A DNA stretch of 64,000 bases from Granulicatella elegans (lineage in GTDB: Bacteria > Bacillota > Bacilli > Lactobacillales > Aerococcaceae), in assembly GCF_020735385.1 (NCBI RefSeq), contig NZ_CP085953.1, positions 1,798,001-1,862,000 of the forward strand, written 5' to 3'. The position numbers and the translations under genes were made by a program. Of this stretch, positions 48,339-56,553 are shown piece by piece. Within the stretch, counting starts at the first letter, position 1; every line of letters starts with the position of its first letter. The notes beneath the pieces were generated by a model that saw only the letters and a list, made by a program, of their open reading frames with translations, ran no database searches and had not been told where the DNA came from.

Positions 48339-48788
48339 TTATATTCCTTTCTTGTTTTTCTGTTCAACTGCTTTTTCTAATGCTTTCCATGCTAATGTTG
48401 CACATTTGATACGTGCTGGGAATTTAGCAACTCCACTTAGTAAGGCAGCATCTTCTAATCGATCTTCATTCACACTTTGTCCTTGCACTAATTTTGAGAA
48501 ATCTTCTGCTAATTCCAAAGCTTCGGGTAAAGTTTTTCCTTCTAAAATATCACACATCATACTGGCACTCGCCATACTAATCGAACAACCTTGTCCATCA
48601 AATCGAGCACTTGTAATATGACCATCGTCTGATAATTCTAATTGTAACTGTAATACATCGCCACAAGTCGGATTATTCAACTCGATAACTTCAGCTGTTT
48701 TTTCAGTTTGAATTCCTTTATGACGAGGAAAATTCGAATGATCTAAAATCACTTGACGATATAATTGATCTAATTTAGATAAAGCCAT
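48339..48788 (-). CDS. sufU: Zn-dependent sulfurtransferase SufU
   Basis: 149 residues; accepts persulfide sulfur from SufS in Gram-positive bacteria. Zn/active-site residues are visible: Cys in [10 protein letters not shown] with its Asp, Cys in [14 protein letters not shown], and Cys in [12 protein letters not shown]. It overlaps sufS by 14 bases. Confidence 0.96.
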   Translation of the reverse strand: MALSKLDQLYRQVILDHSNFPRHKGIQTEKTAEVIELNNPTCGDVLQLQLELSDDGHITSARFDGQGCSISMASASMMCDILEGKTLPEALELAEDFSKLVQGQSVNEDRLEDAALLSGVAKFPARIKCATLAWKALEKAVEQKNKKGI

Positions 48789-50010
48789 CTGAGAAAAACT
48801 CCTTTACTTTTTGTAATGCTTCTATGAAAAATTCAGCTTCTTCCATTGTATTATAAATATAAAAACTAATACGAGCAGTCGAAGAAACGCATAAATCTCT
48901 CATTAAAGGTTGTGCACAATGATGTCCTGCACGAATCGCTACGCCTTCCATATCTAAGGCTGTCGCTAAATCGTGAGAGTGAACGCCATCCATTGTAAAT
49001 GAAATCACGCCACTTCTTCTTAAAACATCCGTCGGACCATGAACAGTCACACCTTCCATTTGTGTTAATTTGTCATAAACATACGCTACTAATTGTTGTT
49101 CATGAGCATGAATCTGATTCATTCCAATTTGTTCTAAGTAATCAATGGCTGCTCCTAATGCAATTCCACCGGCAATATTGGGTGTCCCTGCTTCAAATTT
49201 CCATGGAAGTTCATTCCATGTACTTTCTGTGTCATAAACAAAGTCAATCATTTCTCCGCCAAATTCAATGGGTTTCATTTCTTCTAATAATGCTTGCTTC
49301 CCATATAAGACACCAATACCTGTTGGAGCTAACATTTTATGACCACTAAACGCATAAAAATCACAATCCAAGTCTTGCACATCAATTTTCATATGAGGTG
49401 CTGCTTGAGCTCCATCGACAACTAATACTCCTCCAACTTCATGAACGATTTGTGCTAATGCTTTAATCGGTTGAATCGTCCCTAATACATTGGAAGCATG
49501 CGCAATTGAAACAATTTTTGCTTGATGCGTTAAAACTTCTTTTGTAGCTTGTAAATCTAGTTCCCCTTCCTCAGTTAATGGAAGGAAGTTTAAACTAGCT
49601 CCTGTTTGAAGTGCTAATTGTTGCCATGGAACAAAATTAGAATGATGCTCCGTTTTACTAATCCAAATCTCATCTCCTTCATGCAGGCGATATTTAGCAA
49701 AACCTTGCGCCACCCAATTTAATCCAGTCGTTGTTCCTCTTGTAAACAATACTTCCTTTATCGAAGAAGCATGAATAAAGGTTTGCACTTTTTGACGGCT
49801 CGCTTCATAGGAATCTGTTGCTAGTTGGGCTAGTGTATGCACACCACGATGAATATTGGCATTATAATGACGATAATACTCTTCCATACAACGAATCACA
49901 CTTTCAGGCTTTTGCGTTGTAGCAGCATTATCTAAATACACTAATGGTTCATCATTAACAGTTCTTGTTAAAATTGGAAAATCTTTTCGAATGTGATTAC
50001 TGTTCATCAT
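48775..50010 (-). CDS. sufS: Cysteine desulfurase SufS
   Basis: PLP enzyme of about 411 residues that removes sulfur from cysteine for Fe-S assembly. PLP Lys is in AFSGHKMLAPTG, PLP contacts in TEHHSN and VDGAQAAPH, and the catalytic Cys in RAGHHCAQPLM. The start is one of two adjacent ATGs (50010/50007) that overlap the sufD end by about 12 bases; no strong ribosome site is seen, consistent with coupling. Confidence 0.95.
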   Translation of the reverse strand: MMNSNHIRKDFPILTRTVNDEPLVYLDNAATTQKPESVIRCMEEYYRHYNANIHRGVHTLAQLATDSYEASRQKVQTFIHASSIKEVLFTRGTTTGLNWVAQGFAKYRLHEGDEIWISKTEHHSNFVPWQQLALQTGASLNFLPLTEEGELDLQATKEVLTHQAKIVSIAHASNVLGTIQPIKALAQIVHEVGGVLVVDGAQAAPHMKIDVQDLDCDFYAFSGHKMLAPTGIGVLYGKQALLEEMKPIEFGGEMIDFVYDTESTWNELPWKFEAGTPNIAGGIALGAAIDYLEQIGMNQIHAHEQQLVAYVYDKLTQMEGVTVHGPTDVLRRSGVISFTMDGVHSHDLATALDMEGVAIRAGHHCAQPLMRDLCVSSTARISFYIYNTMEEAEFFIEALQKVKEFFSDGFI

Positions 50011-51289
50011 TTTTCGCCAACTTTTGATCAATCATTTCTACTAATTCTTTTTGCGTATTTTGTGCTGGAATTGCACTAATAACAGAACCTAAGAATCCAC
50101 GAATCACTAAACGTTTCGCTTCTGCTTGGCTAATTCCACGGCTTGTTAAGTAGAATAATTGTTCATCATCCACTTGTCCCACACTTGCCGCATGTCCTGC
50201 TGTTACTTCATTTTCATCAATTAATAAAATGGGGTTTGCATCTCCACGTCCGCCTTCAGAAAGCATTAATACACGGCTCTCTTGTTGTGCATCTGCGAAT
50301 TTTGCTCCTTTAATAATATGGCCAATTCCGTTAAATGTTAACGTTGATTTATCAAGAATAACCCCATGTTGTAAAATATGTCCCACTGAGTGGTTTGCAT
50401 AGTTTGTCACTCTTGTATCGATTCCTTGTACTTGTTTACCAGTTGAAATAGCAACAACATTTACTTTTGCAGTAGAACCTACTCCACGTAATTCACTATC
50501 AAAGTCTGCGATTACATTTCCGTCATTCATAATCCCTAATGCCCATTCAATAGTCGCATCTTTTTCTAAATAACCACGACGATTAATGTAGGCATCTGTT
50601 GGTTGACCTAATGTATCAACCGCTGCAAAATGAACTTTTGCTCCCTCTTTTGCAATTACTTCTACAATGATATTCGCTGTATTTTTACTGTCTCCAATAC
50701 TTTCAAAACGTTCCACATAAGATAGTGAACTATTTTCTTCTGCTACAATTAAGACGTGTTTAACAAACGCTTCGTCTACTGTATTATTTTGTACAAAATG
50801 AGATTCAACAATGTCTTCTAAAACAACATTTTTAGGAACATAAATGAAAATTCCTGAATTGACCATTGCTGCATGATACGCCGTTAAGCTATCTTCATCT
50901 ACTGGTACAGCTTTTGTCATATAGTATGATTTCACTAATTCTGGATATTGTTGCAATGCTTCAAATAAATCCATTACTAATACATCTTGCATAGCTGTTT
51001 CAACATTCATCTCTTCCCAGTAAGAAACAGCTCCTAATTGAACAATTTTTGCACTTCCTACTGCACTTGGAATGTCTTTTTCTAATTCTGTGATAATTGA
51101 GTTTGCTTCTCCAATTTCACTTTGGAATAAATTCCAACGATGGAATTTTACACGTTCAATAAATGGTAATGGTAATTGTTTCGCTAATTCCAATGCTTTT
51201 AAACGAATGTCTAAAAACCAATCTGGTTCATTCTTTAGAAGCGAGAATGAAGTCAGTTGTTCTGGTGTTACGGTTAATTTCTCTGCCAT
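49997..51289 (-). CDS. sufD: Fe-S scaffold subunit SufD
   Basis: 430 residues, the SufB paralogue in the SufBCD complex. N-terminal helices (FLDIRLKALELAKQLPLP) lead into the beta-helix with NSGIFIYVPKNVVLEDI and the C-terminal ASVGQVDDEQLFYLTSRGISQAEAKRLVIRGFL. Ten bases after sufC. Confidence 0.96.
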   Translation of the reverse strand: MAEKLTVTPEQLTSFSLLKNEPDWFLDIRLKALELAKQLPLPFIERVKFHRWNLFQSEIGEANSIITELEKDIPSAVGSAKIVQLGAVSYWEEMNVETAMQDVLVMDLFEALQQYPELVKSYYMTKAVPVDEDSLTAYHAAMVNSGIFIYVPKNVVLEDIVESHFVQNNTVDEAFVKHVLIVAEENSSLSYVERFESIGDSKNTANIIVEVIAKEGAKVHFAAVDTLGQPTDAYINRRGYLEKDATIEWALGIMNDGNVIADFDSELRGVGSTAKVNVVAISTGKQVQGIDTRVTNYANHSVGHILQHGVILDKSTLTFNGIGHIIKGAKFADAQQESRVLMLSEGGRGDANPILLIDENEVTAGHAASVGQVDDEQLFYLTSRGISQAEAKRLVIRGFLGSVISAIPAQNTQKELVEMIDQKLAKNDEQ

Positions 51290-51299
51290 TCTCTTTCTC

Positions 51300-52070
51300 C
51301 TATTCTTGATGTTCTAAAGAAATTCCTAATTCTTCACTAATTCCTTTATATCCTTCTGCTTCTAGACGTTTTGCTAATGCTGCATCTCCAGTCATTACCA
51401 CACGTCCGTCCATCATAATATGAACAACATCTGGTTCAATATAGTTTAATAACCGTTGATAGTGAGTAATAATTAATGATCCAAAGTTTTTTCCACGCAT
51501 CGCATTAACCCCACGAGAAACAACTTTAAGCGCATCAATATCTAACCCTGAGTCGATTTCATCTAAAATCGCAAAACTTGGCTCAATCATCATTAATTGA
51601 AGAATTTCATTGCGTTTCTTTTCTCCACCAGAGAATCCTTCATTTAAATAACGTTCTGCCATTTCTTCTGGCATATCTAAAATCGCCATTTTTTCATCTA
51701 ATTTTTTAATGAATTCACGAACACCCATTTTATTGTCTTCATCACGACGAGCATTAATGGCTGAACGCATAAATTCCGCATTTGTTACCCCAGCAATTTC
51801 ACTTGGATATTGCATTGCTAAAAATAGACCTGCACGAGCACGTTCATCTACTTCCATTTCAAGAACGTTTTCTCCGTCTAATAAGATTTCACCTTCTGTT
51901 ACTTCATAACTTGGATGTCCCATAATCGCTGCTGAAAGCGTTGATTTTCCTGTTCCATTTGGTCCCATAACCGCATGGATTTCTCCAGTATTGATAGTTA
52001 AATTCACACCTTTTAAAATTTCTTTATCTTCAATTGACACATGTAAATTTTTAATTTCTAATGTTGCCAT
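51300..52070 (-). CDS. sufC: Fe-S assembly ATPase SufC
   Basis: 256-residue ABC-type ATPase that drives the SufBCD scaffold. Walker A GPNGTGKST, signature FSGGEKKRNEILQ, Walker B FAILDEIDSGLD and the H-loop IITHYQ are present. First gene of the operon, behind a consensus promoter overlapped by a Fur-like box. AAAGGGG precedes the ATG. Confidence 0.97.
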   Translation of the reverse strand: MATLEIKNLHVSIEDKEILKGVNLTINTGEIHAVMGPNGTGKSTLSAAIMGHPSYEVTEGEILLDGENVLEMEVDERARAGLFLAMQYPSEIAGVTNAEFMRSAINARRDEDNKMGVREFIKKLDEKMAILDMPEEMAERYLNEGFSGGEKKRNEILQLMMIEPSFAILDEIDSGLDIDALKVVSRGVNAMRGKNFGSLIITHYQRLLNYIEPDVVHIMMDGRVVMTGDAALAKRLEAEGYKGISEELGISLEHQE

Positions 52071-52135
52071 TATTAAGCCCCTTTCAAACTAAATCCTCAA
52101 TCATATAACAGAATTTTTTCTGTCACATTAAAAAT

Positions 52136-52164
52136 ATTTTATCCTAAATGAGAACGATTATCAA
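52136..52164 (-). promoter_or_regulatory. suf operon promoter with overlapping Fur-like box
   Basis: Minus strand -35 TTGATA (52159-52164), 17-base spacer, -10 TAAAAT (52136-52141). The plus-strand sequence at 52149-52163, TGAGAACGATTATCA, matches 12 of 14 positions of the 7-1-7 Fur consensus TGATAATnATTATCA and covers the -35 and spacer, the place for a repressor. Fur versus PerR cannot be settled by eye. Confidence 0.6.
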
Positions 52165-52289
52165 AAAATAACGTTTCGAATTCATATCTTCTACTGCAAC
52201 TTTTTCACTAATTTTCATATAAAAACTTTTCATTTTTATGAAAATGGAGTATTATATAAACTACTTACAATGCGAAAGGGGAAAATCAG

Positions 52290-53030
52290 ATGCAACAATA
52301 TCCTTTAATAGGAATTTCAGGGAATCATTGTCAAGATCATACTGAACAAGATCCCTATTTATTATCCTATGCACCAAATGGATTTGTTACTGGATTAGAA
52401 AAAGCAAAAGCCATTCCAGTAATTTTACCGATTGTTTCTCGAGAAACAGCTCACGAATATATTTCACGAGTTGACGCATTAGTTTTATCTGGAGGACAAG
52501 ATGTTTCACCTCTACTGTATGGAGAAGAACCTCATTTAAAATTAGGAAGAACTTATCCAGTAAGAGATACCTTTGATCTTGCACTCATTGAAGAAGCTTA
52601 TCGTCAACGTAAACCTATTCTAGCAGTCTGTCGAGGCTTTCAAATTTTAAATGTTGCCTTTGGAGGAACCTTATATCAAGACTTACAATCGCAATATACA
52701 GAATCGAATATTTTACATTTGCAAAAAACGATGCCTTCAATGGCAACACACTCCATTGAAATTACAGAAGATAGTGAATTAGCTAAAATTCTTGGAACTA
52801 AAGCGGCGATTAATTCTTATCATCATCAAGGGATTAAAGAGCTTGCTTCAAATTTCAAAGCTGTTGCTTGGAGTGCCGATGGATTAATTGAAGCTTTTGA
52901 GTCTAATGAAGAAGGACAGTATATTATTGCTCTTCAAGGTCATCCAGAAGCTATGATTAGTACAGATAAAGGAATGCAAGAATTGTTCAACCATTTTGTA
53001 CAATACATAAGAGAGAGAAGACTTTTCTGA
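52290..53030 (+). CDS. Class I glutamine amidotransferase-like peptidase C26
   Basis: 246 residues; gamma-glutamyl hydrolase type (PuuD-like). Nucleophile Cys in ILAVCRGFQILNVAFGG, oxyanion/loop LVLSGGQDVSPLLYG, and the His-Glu pair in ALQGHPEAM. It likely removes gamma-linked glutamate from amines or peptides; substrate unproven. GAAAGGGG before the ATG. Its last codons and TGA stop lie inside the 5' arm of an interspersed element. Confidence 0.88.
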   Translation: MQQYPLIGISGNHCQDHTEQDPYLLSYAPNGFVTGLEKAKAIPVILPIVSRETAHEYISRVDALVLSGGQDVSPLLYGEEPHLKLGRTYPVRDTFDLALIEEAYRQRKPILAVCRGFQILNVAFGGTLYQDLQSQYTESNILHLQKTMPSMATHSIEITEDSELAKILGTKAAINSYHHQGIKELASNFKAVAWSADGLIEAFESNEEGQYIIALQGHPEAMISTDKGMQELFNHFVQYIRERRLF

Positions 53031-53103
53031 TATGTAGTATTTAGGACGCCAGCAGACTCGCAAGGTCTGCTGGCGTCCTTTTTGCTACTTCACAGAAAAG
53101 TCT
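53019..53103. repeat. Interspersed gene-end element, copy 9 (perfect palindrome)
   Basis: AGACTTTTCTG (53019-53029) pairs with CAGAAAAGTCT (53093-53103); GTAG with CTAC; AGGACGCCAGCAGAC with GTCTGCTGGCGTCCT around a TCGCAAG loop. The 5' arm includes the stop codon of the C26 peptidase gene; the 3' arm ends 15 bases before the stop of the convergent ligase gene. Confidence 0.88.
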
Positions 53104-53117
53104 ATTTCTGTAGATTG

Positions 53118-54365
53118 TTATATCTTCTTAAATTTCGCAATGAATGCTAATACTGGGCTTAGTGTTTTTGTAAAGTTTCCAACTGGTTGAACAAGTCTTC
53201 CTCCAAATTGACGTTTGAAGTTAAAGTTTCCTTCATTTTGGTTCGCTTGATTTGTTTCAATCGTTCCATAGAAATTATAATACTTAAACCCATTGTCTTT
53301 CGCATATTTCATCATTTCCCAATTCAATAAGCTTGAACCTCCAAAGTTTAAGTACTCTTCATGAGAACCACCAAATACTGAAATAACTTCATCACCATAA
53401 CACATAAATAAATATCCTGATAAAGCTAACATTGGATTATGAATATCTAATGCTTCAAATGTTGCTTTACGTTTTTGATAACTCGCTAATTGATCCTTAG
53501 CATCCGTAATCAATCCACGTGTTTTCTTCACATGTTTTCCTTCTGCTTCACGGACTGCTAATTCTTTTTCCAACTCTTCTACTCGATTTGTAAAGAATTC
53601 AATTCTTTCATCGTAATAAGCTTTATACGCATTTACATCTAAGAAGGCAACCATATATTTTACTTTATCTTGGAAAGCTTCTTTCATTTGTTGAAAATAA
53701 CTAAAATCTTGTACACGGAATCCTTTACGAATAGATGTCTCACTTAAAATCGAATAGAAAATTTCTAAATCATCTAATTCTAATTCACGAATGGTAATAT
53801 GAGATTCTACCGCTTTACGTAAGTCACGTTTTAATGAATTCGAATAATCTTTATAAATCGCTTCGCTATCTTCATATTCTGATAAATCTTTTCTAAATAA
53901 TTGCCCTATAACTGCTCGACCATCTAAATCAAGAAAACGATCATATCCAACTTGTTCAAAGTTCGCTAATAATTCTGGATAACGGCACTCTTCTAGAACT
54001 TCTAGAGATTCATTAATGACTTTATTCATCATATATGGATTCATTTCCACTCTGGCAATGCCTTGTTCTTTCAAGAATTCTTCTAAACTTTCTAACATTT
54101 GAGGAAGTTCAGAAATTTTATCTTCTGCAAATAACGGTCCTTGAATTATAACGGCTTCTTTGAAAAATCTAAAACGTCTACGGGTTCCTACTAAACCTTG
54201 AGCAATCCATTCGTCACCTTCTGTCCAAGCAATAAAGAATACTTCTTCAAATACGCTACGTTTTTGATGCACTTCTGCCATCTGTTTCGTTTGTAAAAAA
54301 TTAACACTCTTAAAACTTTCTTGATGTTGTTCAAAAACTTCTGCTGTAATCAATTGTACTTGCAT
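53118..54365 (-). CDS. FemX/MurM-type aminoacyltransferase
   Basis: 415 residues; FemABX ligase that adds an amino acid from tRNA to the peptidoglycan stem peptide, building interpeptide bridges. It has the paired GNAT folds, an inserted coiled-coil arm (about 240-290, VEELEKELAVREAEGKHVK), and the closing YNFYGTIETNQANQNEGNFNFKRQFGG motif. Start at 54365 is the most family-like; the AAGGGTG site is rather far upstream. The first gene after gcvH-like in a rodA-led operon. Confidence 0.9.
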   Translation of the reverse strand: MQVQLITAEVFEQHQESFKSVNFLQTKQMAEVHQKRSVFEEVFFIAWTEGDEWIAQGLVGTRRRFRFFKEAVIIQGPLFAEDKISELPQMLESLEEFLKEQGIARVEMNPYMMNKVINESLEVLEECRYPELLANFEQVGYDRFLDLDGRAVIGQLFRKDLSEYEDSEAIYKDYSNSLKRDLRKAVESHITIRELELDDLEIFYSILSETSIRKGFRVQDFSYFQQMKEAFQDKVKYMVAFLDVNAYKAYYDERIEFFTNRVEELEKELAVREAEGKHVKKTRGLITDAKDQLASYQKRKATFEALDIHNPMLALSGYLFMCYGDEVISVFGGSHEEYLNFGGSSLLNWEMMKYAKDNGFKYYNFYGTIETNQANQNEGNFNFKRQFGGRLVQPVGNFTKTLSPVLAFIAKFKKI

Positions 54366-54366
54366 G

Positions 54367-54744
54367 CTAGTTTCCACACCCTTCTTTCTTCTCACAAACG
54401 ATTGGTAAATCTTCGTCTAATAAGCTCGCAAATGTAGCTTCGTCCACTTCTTCTAATGTATAAATCCAGTTCACAGTTGTATCGACTTGGTTTAACATTT
54501 CAGGATTATCTTCTAATGCCGTATGCCAAGCAACTACTTTTCCAGATAATGGACTAACGAATTCTGTGACAGCTTTTGCTGCTTCCACACTCATAAATGA
54601 ATCTTCTGTTGTTAAGGTTTCTTGAATCAATAATTCAACAAAACTAACATCTCCAATATCATCTTGACCTTTTGGAGAAATTCCTACTGTATAACGATTT
54701 TCTTCTTGTTTAATCCATAAACCATTTTCACTATATTTAATCAT
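54367..54744 (-). CDS. GcvH-like lipoyl-domain protein with Cys-bearing tail
   Basis: 125 residues. The lipoyl domain aligns with glycine cleavage H protein: VEAAKAVTEFVSPLSGKV places the lipoylated Lys at residue 57. The C-terminus ends in a tail with two cysteines (CEKKEGCGN) not typical of GcvH. No other glycine-cleavage gene is nearby; stand-alone GcvH-like proteins of lactic bacteria serve in lipoate relay or storage. It overlaps the ArsC/Spx-like gene by eight bases and is one base from the FemX-type gene. Confidence 0.82.
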   Translation of the reverse strand: MIKYSENGLWIKQEENRYTVGISPKGQDDIGDVSFVELLIQETLTTEDSFMSVEAAKAVTEFVSPLSGKVVAWHTALEDNPEMLNQVDTTVNWIYTLEEVDEATFASLLDEDLPIVCEKKEGCGN

Positions 54745-55102
54745 TTAGTCCGCCTTTCAATAATTGTTCATATTGTTCTTCTTTAAATCCGAAAAACACC
54801 GCTTCTTCAGATACTAATAATGGACGTTTGATAAGCATTCCATCACTGGCTAGTAATTCCATCGCTTTAGAAGTTTCCATTGTTTTAATGACATCTTTTA
54901 ATCCCAATTTACGATATAATTCTCCACTCGTATTAAACACTTTTGTGAGTGGTAATCCGCTTTTTTCAACTAGAGCTTGTAATTCTTCTGCGGATGGATA
55001 AACTTCACGAATATCTTTTACTTCAAATGCAATATTGTTTCCTTCTAACCATTTTAAAGCTTTTTTACAAGTTGTACATTTTGGATGGCTATAAATGATC
55101 AT
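54737..55102 (-). CDS. ArsC/Spx-family protein
   Basis: 121 residues with a thioredoxin-like fold; HPKCTTCKKALKWL gives a CxxC (Cys9, Cys12) as in Spx/YffB-type proteins, and the cis-Pro segment LIKRPLLV is present. It lacks the basic Spx signatures that bind RNA polymerase as far as I can judge, so an arsenate-reductase-related redox role is as likely as a regulatory one. Overlaps the GcvH-like gene; both probably share a redox or lipoate function. Confidence 0.82.
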   Translation of the reverse strand: MIIYSHPKCTTCKKALKWLEGNNIAFEVKDIREVYPSAEELQALVEKSGLPLTKVFNTSGELYRKLGLKDVIKTMETSKAMELLASDGMLIKRPLLVSEEAVFFGFKEEQYEQLLKGGLND

Positions 55103-55115
55103 GTTCTTTCTCTCC

Positions 55116-56360
55116 CTATGCTCTTGCTTTTATAAATTCTTCTGATAATTGTTTTTGTCTTGGTTTTTGAGTAAATTCATCTTCATCTTCCCCGAAAATA
55201 TTACTATTGAAATGATATCTCATTGACATCATTAATCCAATCCCCATCATATTTCCTAATAGAGAAGATCCACCTTGCGAAATAAATGGCAATGGAATCC
55301 CTGTTAATGGTAATAGTCCAATCGTCATTCCAATATTTTCTACAACGTGGAATAAAATCATCATAATAACTCCCGTTGCAATATAAGAATAAAATTCATT
55401 TTTTGTATCAAAACACACTCGAATCATTTGATAAATTAAAATGAAATACACGGTAATTAAGAATGTTCCACCTAGGAATCCAAAATTTTCACCAATGGTT
55501 GCAAAAATTAAATCTGACTCACGAACAGGAACATACACTTCTGAGTGTCCATATCCTTTACCGAACATTTTCCCTGAACCGATAGCTTTCAAGCTTTGGA
55601 ACAATTGGAATCCTGCTCCACCTTGGTCTCGATATGGATCTAACCATGAATCGATACGACCAAATTGATAATTTTTGAATCCGATATTTAATAATATTTG
55701 TCGGTTGTAAACTACTAAGTAAATGAGTAATGAACCAACTAAAACGGCTGTTAAAATTAATGGTAATAAGATTTTCCAGCTTATTCCTGACATAATCATG
55801 ACGCCGCCTAGAATCATTAAGAATACTAATGTTGTTCCTAAGTCATTTTGTAAGATAACGAGTATTAATGCTGGTAATGAAACGGCGATTAATTTCGCAA
55901 ATAGGTACCAGTCTGTACTTCTTGTTCGGTACTTCGTGAATTGGTTATGATTGGTCGCTACTTTTGCCAGCATCAGAATGTAAAATATTTTTACGATTTC
56001 TGATGGTTGGAAGGAGAAGTTGGCGATTCTGAACCAACTTTTTGCACCGGTTGCGGCTGCGGTTCCTCTGTCGTAAAAGAATAGGACAGCTACTAGGAGT
56101 AAGAGTCCTATAATGTAAGTCAGGTTTGTAAGTTTCCATAGTTGTTCTGAGTCAAATTGCATAATGATGACTATGGCGATTGTTCCGATGACGTACCATA
56201 CAAATTGCATGAAGACGGTTCTGAGTGAGCCGTTTGCTACTTGAAGGTAGGTGGTTGATAGTAGTGTTGCTATGCTGATAAGTGCTAGTAATAAGACGGG
56301 GAGAATGATTCCGTAATCTATTCTTGCATCTTGTTCGTCATACATGATTTTTCTTCTCAT
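55116..56360 (-). CDS. rodA: SEDS glycosyltransferase RodA
   Basis: 414 residues, ten predicted membrane helices. SEDS-family signatures: FQPSEIVKIFYIL, QNDLGTTLVFL, the catalytic-region Asp in the loop FGRIDSWLDPYRDQGGAGFQ, and LPFISQGGSSLLGNM. RodA/FtsW polymerise peptidoglycan glycan strands; this copy is RodA-like (no FtsW extension), but FtsW-type function cannot be excluded. ATG at 56360 follows GAGGAG. It leads a four-gene operon with the ArsC-, GcvH- and FemX-type genes. Confidence 0.88.
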   Translation of the reverse strand: MRRKIMYDEQDARIDYGIILPVLLLALISIATLLSTTYLQVANGSLRTVFMQFVWYVIGTIAIVIIMQFDSEQLWKLTNLTYIIGLLLLVAVLFFYDRGTAAATGAKSWFRIANFSFQPSEIVKIFYILMLAKVATNHNQFTKYRTRSTDWYLFAKLIAVSLPALILVILQNDLGTTLVFLMILGGVMIMSGISWKILLPLILTAVLVGSLLIYLVVYNRQILLNIGFKNYQFGRIDSWLDPYRDQGGAGFQLFQSLKAIGSGKMFGKGYGHSEVYVPVRESDLIFATIGENFGFLGGTFLITVYFILIYQMIRVCFDTKNEFYSYIATGVIMMILFHVVENIGMTIGLLPLTGIPLPFISQGGSSLLGNMMGIGLMMSMRYHFNSNIFGEDEDEFTQKPRQKQLSEEFIKARA

Positions 56361-56498
56361 TTTGTTCTCCTCTTCTGTTATTGTATCTAATAATCTGCCT
56401 TCTTATTGTAACATAGAAACGAATGGAAATGCTAATTCAATCGTAGTCTTTATTCTTTTTTAGAAAAGCTCATGAATAGAAACAGAAATAAGAAACGT

Positions 56499-56538
56499 AA
56501 AAAACGACAAGTGCCGGTTGGATACTTGTCGTTTTTTT
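56499..56538. terminator. Terminator of nox
   Basis: Stem AAAACGACAAGT / ACTTGTCGTTTT flanked by A and T runs, 16 bases past the nox stop. Confidence 0.88.
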
Positions 56539-56553
56539 CATCATTTAACTAAA

